From contig UQNF01000034.1 in the NCBI GenBank assembly GCA_900542285.1, positions 1-19,493 of the forward strand: 19,493 nt of DNA, in the 5' to 3' direction. This document shows positions 6,834-13,956 of the stretch, in pieces. The DNA comes from an uncultured Clostridium sp. (GTDB taxonomy: Bacteria; Bacillota; Clostridia; Christensenellales; CAG-138). A program made the translations under genes and the position numbers. The notes under the pieces are model-generated. The model worked only from the letters and a program-made list of their open reading frames with translations. It did no database searches and was not told the origin of the DNA. Every line of letters starts with the position of its first letter. Within the stretch, counting starts at the first letter, position 1.

Positions 6834-7772
6834 ATGAAGATTGCTTTTTTAGGTACTCCGGAGTTTGCCGTTCCTTCGCTTAAAATGCTGATCGAAGAAG
6901 GGCATGAGATAGAGGTGTTCACTCAGCCTGACCGTCCAAAGGACAGAGGTCATGGCTTTGCAATGCCTCCTGTCAAGCAGGTTGCCCTTGAAAACGGTCT
7001 GCCGGTGCATCAGTTTGCGAGGATCAAATCACCGGAGGGAGTTGAAGCACTGAGAGGGTTCGCTCCGGATCTTATGGTCACCGCTGCATTTGGTCAGCTC
7101 CTATCGCAGGAAAATCTGGATGTTCCAAGGCTTGGATGTATCAATGTCCATGGCAGCCTTCTCCCCAAATACCGAGGGGCTGCTCCCATCCAATGGGCTA
7201 TCATAAACGGAGAGACCGTCACGGGAGTAACGACTATGATGACCAATATTGGCATGGATACAGGCGACATCCTTCTCACAAGAGAAACAGCAATCGGCGA
7301 AGACGAGACTTATGGCGAGCTATACGGACGCCTTGCGGTGCTTGGGGCCGGCCTGCTGAAGGAGACTATCGCGCAATTGACTGGAGGAATCCTGGAACGC
7401 ATTCCGCAGAATGAAGAGTATGCAACAAGATGCGGAATGATAAAAAGAGAACATACCTTTGTGGATTTTTCTGCATCTGCGGAATCTATCAGAAATCTGA
7501 TAAGAGGGCTTAACCCTGCGCCGGCGGCATATACGACCCTTGATGGACAACGGATAAAGCTTTACAGAGCCGTGAGCCATGAGGATATGCCGGAATATTC
7601 TCATGCCGGAATTGGAGAATGCGTTATCGCATCCGCAAAAAAGGGACTGTATGTTAAAACGGCGAACGGTTTGCTGGAAATAACCGAGCTGCAGTTTGAA
7701 AACTCAAAGCGTATGAGTGCAAAAGTCGCATTGAACGGGAAAAAGCTTGAAGGAAGGATCTTGGGTCATTGA
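6834..7772 (+). CDS. fmt: Methionyl-tRNA formyltransferase
   Basis: Transfers the formyl group of 10-formyl-tetrahydrofolate to initiator Met-tRNA. It is 312 aa, the usual length. The N-terminal Rossmann-type domain opens with MKIAFLGTPEFAVPSL. The catalytic trio appears as Asn104, His106 and Asp142, and the folate-binding motif is SLLPKYRG (108-115). The C-terminal tRNA-binding domain covers about 205-312. AGAGGA precedes the ATG. The def-fmt pair is almost universal in bacteria. Its TGA stop overlaps the TTG start of rsmB by four bases, indicating translational coupling. Confidence 0.97.
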   Translation: MKIAFLGTPEFAVPSLKMLIEEGHEIEVFTQPDRPKDRGHGFAMPPVKQVALENGLPVHQFARIKSPEGVEALRGFAPDLMVTAAFGQLLSQENLDVPRLGCINVHGSLLPKYRGAAPIQWAIINGETVTGVTTMMTNIGMDTGDILLTRETAIGEDETYGELYGRLAVLGAGLLKETIAQLTGGILERIPQNEEYATRCGMIKREHTFVDFSASAESIRNLIRGLNPAPAAYTTLDGQRIKLYRAVSHEDMPEYSHAGIGECVIASAKKGLYVKTANGLLEITELQFENSKRMSAKVALNGKKLEGRILGH

Positions 7773-9082
7773 CGAGCAGACGCATTGCATTTAACATACT
7801 GAACAGCGTCATTAATGAAGGAGCTTATCTTCATCTGGCACTCAAAGAAGGATTGAGGGGCTGTGACAGCAATTCCGCCGCGTTCATTACTGCGCTCACG
7901 CATGCTGCGATAGAGAACCTGAAGTATTCGGATTACCTGCTGGCATACTTTGTGAAAGGGCGTATGCACGGCAGCATCAGACTCATTCTTCGGATGGAGA
8001 TCGCAGAACTTTTGATGATGAACACCGCTCCATACGCCGTTATTGACGAAAGCGTAAAGCTTACAAAGGAAATCGGAAAGTCCGGCCTTGCAGGCTTTGT
8101 AAATGGGGTACTACGCAGGATAGACAGAGAGAGAGACTCGCTGCCCGCGCTTCCGGATGACGACAGCGAATATTTGCAGGTCAAGTTCGGCATTCCGAGG
8201 TTCCTTGCCGATGAATACCTTTCTCAATATGGCAGGGAATTTACGGAAAAAATGCTTGCTTCCGCAAATACAAATATGACCTTCAGAGCGCAGTATCCGT
8301 ATACGAGCGATGAAGTGATTGCAAGGTTAAACGCTGTGAGCGAGTACAGTGACATCACCTTTGAATTCGGAAAGATTGATCCGAATGCGATAATACCGAG
8401 CAGGGGATTTGATGCCACTGCAACTAGATTGTTTAAAGATGGCATGCTCACCGTGCAAAGCGAAAGCGCAATGCTGGTATGCAGGGCTTGCAAAGTCAGG
8501 CCCGGCATAAAGGTGCTTGATGCTTGCGCCGCTCCGGGCGGAAAGACGGCATATCTTGCGTCGCTAATGCGGAATACCGGCTTCATTCAAGCGTGGGAGC
8601 TTCATGAGAATCGTGTTAAGCTGACGAATGCGACGCTTTCAAGGCTTGGCGCAAATGCTGCCTGCATTCGGCACGACGCAACAGAACCAATGCCTGAGCT
8701 TTATGAGAACTTTGACATCGTACTCATTGATGCTCCATGTACGGGCTTCGGCGTCAGTTCAAAGCCTGATACCTATCTGAACAGGACAGAGGGCACTGTG
8801 CGTGAGATTTACTGCACTCAGAAAAAAATACTCGATGAATGCAGCAAATATGTTAAGTCGGGCGGTGCTCTCGTATATGCAACATGTACGATATCAAGGC
8901 CTGAGAATGAGGAAAATGTATTAGGCTTTTTAGCTGAACATAAGCAGTTTGAGCTTGAAGGCTTTTCCGATATGCTTCCTGTGGAATACGCAGAAAGGGC
9001 ATCGGGCGGAATGCTGCAGCTGTTCCCTCATCTGGACGGCAGCGATGGATTTTTTATCGCCAGAATGATAAAAAAGGATTGA
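7769..9082 (+). CDS. rsmB: 16S rRNA (cytosine-967-C5)-methyltransferase
   Basis: SAM-dependent enzyme (437 aa) that makes m5C967 in 16S rRNA. Residues 1 to about 140 form the NusB-like RNA-binding domain. The SAM site is VLDACAAPGGKTAYL, with Asp251. The two catalytic cysteines are Cys324 in DAPCTGFG and Cys373 in ATCTIS, matching the family's nucleophile and release cysteines. The start is TTG at 7769, within the TTGA overlap with the fmt stop; AAGGAAGGA lies just upstream. The gene is in the usual place after fmt and before rlmN, 4 nt away. NSUN-like relatives without the NusB domain are excluded by the N-terminal half. Confidence 0.94.
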   Translation: MTSRRIAFNILNSVINEGAYLHLALKEGLRGCDSNSAAFITALTHAAIENLKYSDYLLAYFVKGRMHGSIRLILRMEIAELLMMNTAPYAVIDESVKLTKEIGKSGLAGFVNGVLRRIDRERDSLPALPDDDSEYLQVKFGIPRFLADEYLSQYGREFTEKMLASANTNMTFRAQYPYTSDEVIARLNAVSEYSDITFEFGKIDPNAIIPSRGFDATATRLFKDGMLTVQSESAMLVCRACKVRPGIKVLDACAAPGGKTAYLASLMRNTGFIQAWELHENRVKLTNATLSRLGANAACIRHDATEPMPELYENFDIVLIDAPCTGFGVSSKPDTYLNRTEGTVREIYCTQKKILDECSKYVKSGGALVYATCTISRPENEENVLGFLAEHKQFELEGFSDMLPVEYAERASGGMLQLFPHLDGSDGFFIARMIKKD

Positions 9083-9086
9083 TTTT

Positions 9087-10166
9087 ATGGAAAACACTGC
9101 AACAAACAAGAGCATTGAACTTGCCTCTGCAACGCCGGATGAAGTTAAGCTGCTTCTTTCGGAGATGAATGAGCCATCGTTCAGAGCAAAGCAGATTGTT
9201 GATTGGCTAAGCCGCGGAGCAAGACCAGACGAGATGCTGAACATCCCGAAGGCCCTTAGAGAAAAGCTGAATGGGATACCATTTGGCTTTGCAGACATCA
9301 TTGAGGTAAGGCATTCCAAGAAGGATGATACTTCAAAAATGCTATATGAGCTTGAAGACGGCAACATCGTTGAAGGTGTGCTCATGCGCTATTCATATGG
9401 CAATACGCTCTGTGTTTCAACGCAGGCAGGCTGTCGCATGGGCTGCGCATTCTGTGCATCAACTTTGAATGGAAGGGTGAGAAACCTGACCGCAGGCGAG
9501 ATGCTGTCCGAGGTAACTTCGGTTGAAAGGCATTTTCCATGTGATAACAGCAAAAAAAGAACGGTAACCAATATTGTAATGATGGGCTGCGGCGAGCCGC
9601 TGGATAACTATGATAATACCATTCGTTTTTTGCAGCGCGCAACCGCAGAAGATGGCCTGAGAATAAGCCCGAGAAATATTTCACTCTCGACCTGCGGATT
9701 GGTTCCGAGGATCTATCAGCTTATCGAGGACGCTCCGCATGTCACGCTGTGCATCTCGCTTCATGCGCCAAATGACGAGATTCGTGATAAACTTATGCCG
9801 ATAAATCATAGCTATAGAATGGGCGAACTGATACCGGCGGCAAAGCACTATGCAGACGTCACCGGAAGAAGGGTTATTTTCGAGTATGCGCTGGTGGACG
9901 GCGTTAACTCGTCGCAGGAATGCGCAAGAGAACTTGCATCAAGACTCCGAGGCATTAACTGCCATGTAAATTTAATCCCACTTAATTCCGTAGAGGAAAG
10001 GAACCTGAACGGAGTTTCAAGGAAGTACGCTTACCAATTCCAAGGCTGGCTTGAGAGCTTACATATATCAGCGACGGTGCGCAGGGAATTGGGAACCGAT
10101 ATTGATGGCGCATGCGGACAGCTGCGAAATAAATTCAGCGAGCAGAGAGCAGGTGAGAACGAATGA
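9087..10166 (+). CDS. rlmN: 23S rRNA (adenine-2503-C2)/tRNA methyltransferase, radical SAM
   Basis: Radical SAM enzyme (359 aa) that methylates C2 of A2503 in 23S rRNA and, in characterised homologues, A37 of some tRNAs. The iron-sulfur motif is Cys116-x3-Cys120-x2-Cys123. The GEPLDNYDN segment binds SAM, and the C-terminal Cys343 in GACGQLRNKF corresponds to the methyl-carrying cysteine. It is RlmN rather than the resistance enzyme Cfr on grounds of context and of the MGCGEPL and DIDGACGQL motifs, although these two families are close relatives. An AAGGA overlapping the end of rsmB serves as binding site. Its stop overlaps the stp start as ATGA. Confidence 0.95.
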   Translation: MENTATNKSIELASATPDEVKLLLSEMNEPSFRAKQIVDWLSRGARPDEMLNIPKALREKLNGIPFGFADIIEVRHSKKDDTSKMLYELEDGNIVEGVLMRYSYGNTLCVSTQAGCRMGCAFCASTLNGRVRNLTAGEMLSEVTSVERHFPCDNSKKRTVTNIVMMGCGEPLDNYDNTIRFLQRATAEDGLRISPRNISLSTCGLVPRIYQLIEDAPHVTLCISLHAPNDEIRDKLMPINHSYRMGELIPAAKHYADVTGRRVIFEYALVDGVNSSQECARELASRLRGINCHVNLIPLNSVEERNLNGVSRKYAYQFQGWLESLHISATVRRELGTDIDGACGQLRNKFSEQRAGENE

Positions 10167-10963
10167 TTTATGCATACAGGACTGATGTCGGAAAGAGGGC
10201 ATCGAATCAGGATAGTTTGTATATACCGAGTGATGGAGCAAAGCCTGTTGTAATGGTTGCAGACGGCATGGGAGGACACCGCGCTGGTGATGTAGCAAGC
10301 GTTTTGGCCCTTGAATCGGCTATTGGATATATTGAAAGATGCAGTCCAAGGGTCCGGATACAGACCATGATGCAGCACGCAGTCGGCCATGCGAATGACA
10401 AGGTGCTTGAGGCTGGGCGAAGCGAGGAATTTGAAGGCATGGGCACAACGATGGTGCTGGCGTATCTTGAACCCGAGGCGTTTTGCTGCGCTAATATTGG
10501 TGACAGCAGGTTATATCATTATGATGGTAAAACGCTGACTCAGGTCACAAAGGATCATTCACTTGTTGCAGAGCTTGTTAAGGAAGGCGTTATTACCGAA
10601 GCGCAGGCCGCTGTGCATCCATATAAGAATGTTCTTACACGGGCAGTCGGCACAGATGAATTCGCCAAAGCGGATGTTACGGTCAGGGCATGGAAACAAG
10701 GAGACATTCTTATGCTCTGCACCGATGGGCTGCATGGCGTGGTTCCTGATGAGGAAATGCTTACAGTGATCAGAGAAAACGATGATAATGACCTGTACCA
10801 CTGCTGTGATGTGCTTGTTGAACTCGCATCCCAACATGACTCGAGGGATAATATTACAGTTGTGCTTGTAAAGAATGACTGTAATTACGATGACATTAGT
10901 CGGCCGAACAACCGAGATTCTTCGTACAAATGCCCGACTGAAGGAACAGGGAGAGATGATTGA
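10163..10963 (+). CDS. stp: PP2C-type Ser/Thr protein phosphatase, partner of PrkC
   Basis: Metal-dependent phosphatase (266 aa), homologue of B. subtilis PrpC, that reverses phosphorylation by the kinase encoded next. Family motifs in order: ASNQDS (13-18), VADGMGGHRAGD (32-43) with metal ligand Asp34, GTTMVLAYL (94-102), ANIGDSRLY (110-118), CTDGLHG (186-192) with Asp188, and SRDNITVVL (227-235) with Asp229. After about residue 238 there is a polar tail of about 28 residues with no recognised role. The ATG overlaps the rlmN stop by four bases, and its own stop overlaps the prkC start, so levels of the three proteins are likely linked. It is cytosolic: no membrane segment is seen. Confidence 0.95.
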   Translation: MIYAYRTDVGKRASNQDSLYIPSDGAKPVVMVADGMGGHRAGDVASVLALESAIGYIERCSPRVRIQTMMQHAVGHANDKVLEAGRSEEFEGMGTTMVLAYLEPEAFCCANIGDSRLYHYDGKTLTQVTKDHSLVAELVKEGVITEAQAAVHPYKNVLTRAVGTDEFAKADVTVRAWKQGDILMLCTDGLHGVVPDEEMLTVIRENDDNDLYHCCDVLVELASQHDSRDNITVVLVKNDCNYDDISRPNNRDSSYKCPTEGTGRDD

Positions 10964-12378
10964 TGGAAATGTCAAATTCCCTGATAAATGACCGTTATCG
11001 GATAGAGGAAGAAGTCGGTTCCGGGGGTATGGCTGATGTTTATCGTGCCTTTGATGTTGTCAACGGTCGTTTTGTTGCGATAAAAGTGATAAAAAGCGAA
11101 TACTGCTTAGACCCTGATTACGTTGAAAGATTCGAGAAGGAAGCACAGACGGCGCTCAAACTCCATTGCAGGAATATTGTATCGACTTACGACTACGGCT
11201 CTTTTGAAGATGCTAACGGAGTAACAAGAAGATACATAGCTTTTGAATATGTGAATGGCTGCACACTCAAGGAATCCATCGCTGCACAGGGTTCTGTTAG
11301 CGCGAAGGTTGCCGCTAATATTGCTTGTTCAATCCTTGACGCCCTTGAATGCGTTCATAACGCAGGCTATATACATAGGGATGTAAAGCCTCAAAATGTG
11401 CTTATTTCCACCGATAAGACCATTAAGCTCACCGACTTCGGTATCGCTCAAGCCGTTTGCGCAGATCCGATGACCTGCGGCAGCGATGATCTGGTTGGCT
11501 CTGTTCATTATATTTCTCCTGAGCAGACGAATGGCGAGCCGGCTACCGTATCGAGCGACATATACTCGGTCGGAATATTGCTTTACGAAATGCTGATAGG
11601 CAAGCCTCCATTCGACGGTGACGATCCTATGCAGATCGCTGTTCAACATGTGATTGGCAGTATCGTTCCCCCAATGGAGATAAACCCCCAGATTCCTCCG
11701 TCCATCAGCGATGTTGTCATTAAGGCAACAGCCAAGAAGCCTTCAGACAGGTTTCGTTCCGCGCAGGAGATGCGAATCGCGATAAAACGAGCGCTTCTTC
11801 ATCCAAACAGGAGGATTGCCCTTACAAATGAAGAAAACGGCAATGAAAAACGAAAGAGCAAGCTTCGCCATGTAATTATTCCTGTCGTTGCGGCGGTCGC
11901 GTTGACAGTTGTTGCATTCTTTATTTGGTACTTCGCCGTGGCGCAGAATGATCCCTCTCATAATTATTCAAAGGTGCCGTCCCTTTTGGGAAAAACGCAA
12001 AGCGAAGCGGAACAGTCGTTGGCCGGCAGGGAGCTGGAGCTGATCATCATAGGTTCGGCTTACTCCGACTATCCGGAAGGCACTATCTGCATTCAGGAGC
12101 CCGAACCGGGGGCTTCGCTGGAGAAGAATAGCAAGATAGGCGTTACAATAAGCTTGGGAAGCGATTCGGTACCCATGATCAATATCTGCGGAATGACTCT
12201 TTCGGAAGCGGAAGAAGCGTTGAATAAGATAGGCTTGAAGCTTGGAAGTGTCAGTTATGTGGAGGACAGCGAGTCGTTGCCCAATACGGTGATCTCGCAG
12301 TCGGTAAATACTGATGTAGAATTGGTGCTTGGCGATGAGATTGATGTTGAGGTCAGCAGAAGCTCAAAAGGCGACTGA
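10963..12378 (+). CDS. prkC: PASTA-domain Ser/Thr protein kinase
   Basis: Membrane receptor kinase of the PrkC/Stk/PknB group, which senses cell-wall fragments and adjusts growth, division or spore germination. Numbered from the ATG at 10963 (471 aa): glycine loop VGSGGMADVYRA (18-29), Lys41, catalytic HRDVKPQN (138-145), DFG (158-160), activation segment with HYISPEQ, and SDIYSVGILLYEML. One transmembrane helix spans about 304-326, then two PASTA domains follow (about 335-400 and 402-467); B. subtilis PrkC has three. GGAG lies nine bases before the ATG, whose A is the last base of the stp stop. A TTG at 10960 would add one residue and cannot be excluded. Confidence 0.95.
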   Translation: MEMSNSLINDRYRIEEEVGSGGMADVYRAFDVVNGRFVAIKVIKSEYCLDPDYVERFEKEAQTALKLHCRNIVSTYDYGSFEDANGVTRRYIAFEYVNGCTLKESIAAQGSVSAKVAANIACSILDALECVHNAGYIHRDVKPQNVLISTDKTIKLTDFGIAQAVCADPMTCGSDDLVGSVHYISPEQTNGEPATVSSDIYSVGILLYEMLIGKPPFDGDDPMQIAVQHVIGSIVPPMEINPQIPPSISDVVIKATAKKPSDRFRSAQEMRIAIKRALLHPNRRIALTNEENGNEKRKSKLRHVIIPVVAAVALTVVAFFIWYFAVAQNDPSHNYSKVPSLLGKTQSEAEQSLAGRELELIIIGSAYSDYPEGTICIQEPEPGASLEKNSKIGVTISLGSDSVPMINICGMTLSEAEEALNKIGLKLGSVSYVEDSESLPNTVISQSVNTDVELVLGDEIDVEVSRSSKGD

Positions 12379-12395
12379 ATTCTAAGGGGTAGACT

Positions 12396-13292
12396 TTGGA
12401 GAAAACAAATAAAACGGGAATAATCCTAAAAGGTATTGGCGGATTTTACACCGTCATGGCAGATGGTGTTTCATATACCTGCAAGGCCAGAGGTCTTTTC
12501 CGCAAGCAGCATATCACTCCCACTGTTGGCGACAAGGTCGAATTTGGGATAAATGCAGACGGAGAAAACGGTTATCTGTTGAGCATTTGCGAAAGAAAAA
12601 ATCTTCTTGTCCGTCCTGCTGTTGCAAATATTGATAAGCTGTTTATAGTTGTTGCGGCAAGCAGGCCGGAACCAGATCTGCTGCTTGTCGATAAGCTTCT
12701 CATTTGCTGCGAAAAGCTTTCGATAGAGCCTGTGATAATCGTAAATAAATGCGATGATGCGCTAAAAGAGGAAGCGGACAATATTATCGATGAGTACCTG
12801 CTGACCGGGTATAAGATCTATAGAACTTCTGCAAAATCCGGCGAAGGAATCGAAGAACTCAGGCGTGAGCTCGACTCGTCGATAGTATGTTTTGCCGGAC
12901 AATCCGCCGTTGGCAAATCATCGTTGCTAAACGCCCTGATCCCTGGCGCTCAGCTTGAGGTCGGGGAGATCTCACGGAAAACCGAGCGAGGAAGACATAC
13001 GACAAGGCATGCTGAGCTTATTCCTATCAATGGAGGCGGCGCAGTGCTGGACACTCCCGGTTTTAGTCTTCTTGAAAGCATTGACTGCGAACCAGAAGAG
13101 ATTAAAAACCTTTATCCGGAGCTTAGAAGACATCTGTTCGAATGCCGGTTCAGCGGATGTCTGCATATGACGGAGCCGGGATGCGTGGTTAAGTCAGAGC
13201 TTATCGGCAACGGGATAAACCCCAAACGTTATGATAGATATGTCCGCCTTGTTAACGAGGCGATTGAAAACAGAAAGCACAAGTACGAGTGA
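12396..13292 (+). CDS. rsgA: Small-subunit ribosome biogenesis GTPase RsgA
   Basis: GTPase that checks late maturation of the 30S subunit. The 298-aa protein has an N-terminal OB fold and a circularly permuted GTPase, with the motifs in the diagnostic order G4 (NKCD, 117-120), G1 (GQSAVGKSS, 168-176), G3 (DTPG, 219-222). The C-terminal zinc site is Cys250-x4-Cys255-x-His257-x5-Cys263. The start is TTG at 12396, preceded by AAGGGG at six bases; no suitable ATG is nearby. It follows prkC by 17 nt. In B. subtilis this protein (CpgA) is a reported substrate of PrkC, so the linkage may be functional. Confidence 0.95.
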   Translation: MEKTNKTGIILKGIGGFYTVMADGVSYTCKARGLFRKQHITPTVGDKVEFGINADGENGYLLSICERKNLLVRPAVANIDKLFIVVAASRPEPDLLLVDKLLICCEKLSIEPVIIVNKCDDALKEEADNIIDEYLLTGYKIYRTSAKSGEGIEELRRELDSSIVCFAGQSAVGKSSLLNALIPGAQLEVGEISRKTERGRHTTRHAELIPINGGGAVLDTPGFSLLESIDCEPEEIKNLYPELRRHLFECRFSGCLHMTEPGCVVKSELIGNGINPKRYDRYVRLVNEAIENRKHKYE

Positions 13293-13307
13293 AGGAGGAA
13301 TAACCGT

Positions 13308-13955
13308 ATGATAAAAATAGCACCTTCAATTCTTTCTGCAGATTATGCCGCTCTCGGCGCAGCCGTTGAGAAGCTTTCCGAGTGGGGCGCGGATTATGTT
13401 CATTTGGACATCATGGACGGCTGCTTTGTGCCTAATATTACCTTTGGCGCACCAATGTGCAAGGCACTTAGAAAGCATACAGGGCTTGTTTTTGATGCAC
13501 ACCTTATGGTGGACAACCCATCACAGTGGGTTCATGCATTTAAGGACGCGGGCGCAGATATCGTGACGATACATATCGAAGCGGACCGCCATGCCCATAG
13601 AACGCTGAATTATATTCGTTCACTTGGAATGAAGGCGGGAATTGCGCTCAATCCATCAACGCCGCCATCCGCTGTTGAATACCTGCTTGACAGCTGCGAT
13701 TTGGTGCTTGTCATGACCGTTAACCCCGGCTTTGGCGGTCAGAAGTTCATTCGCGGCGCTGCAGAGAAAATTTCGGTAATCAGAAAGATGCTCGATGATA
13801 GGGGCATACACGATGTTGAGATTGAGGTAGATGGCGGAGTAAACGTTGAAACAGCCGCAATCTGCAGAGCAAACGGAGCTGATGTCCTTGTTGCAGGCAA
13901 TGCGATCTTTTCGTCTGATGATCCAAAGAAAACCATAGAACTGCTGAGAGGCTGA
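13308..13955 (+). CDS. rpe: Ribulose-phosphate 3-epimerase
   Basis: Interconverts ribulose 5-phosphate and xylulose 5-phosphate in the pentose phosphate pathway. The 215-aa TIM barrel has the family signatures IAPSILSADYA (4-14), VHLDIMDGCFVPN (31-43), HLMVDNP (65-71), VNPGFGGQKF (138-147) and EVDGGVN (173-179). Metal ligands by homology are His32, Asp34, His65 and Asp175. GGAGG precedes the ATG by about ten bases. It follows rsgA by 15 nt, as in B. subtilis, where thiamine pyrophosphokinase usually follows; here the next gene is a type IIA topoisomerase subunit, one base away. Confidence 0.97.
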   Translation: MIKIAPSILSADYAALGAAVEKLSEWGADYVHLDIMDGCFVPNITFGAPMCKALRKHTGLVFDAHLMVDNPSQWVHAFKDAGADIVTIHIEADRHAHRTLNYIRSLGMKAGIALNPSTPPSAVEYLLDSCDLVLVMTVNPGFGGQKFIRGAAEKISVIRKMLDDRGIHDVEIEVDGGVNVETAAICRANGADVLVAGNAIFSSDDPKKTIELLRG

Positions 13956-13956
13956 A

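Noticed and set aside
9087..10166. Cfr-type antibiotic resistance methyltransferase
   Set aside because: Operon position and C-terminal motifs match housekeeping RlmN; nothing indicates transfer.
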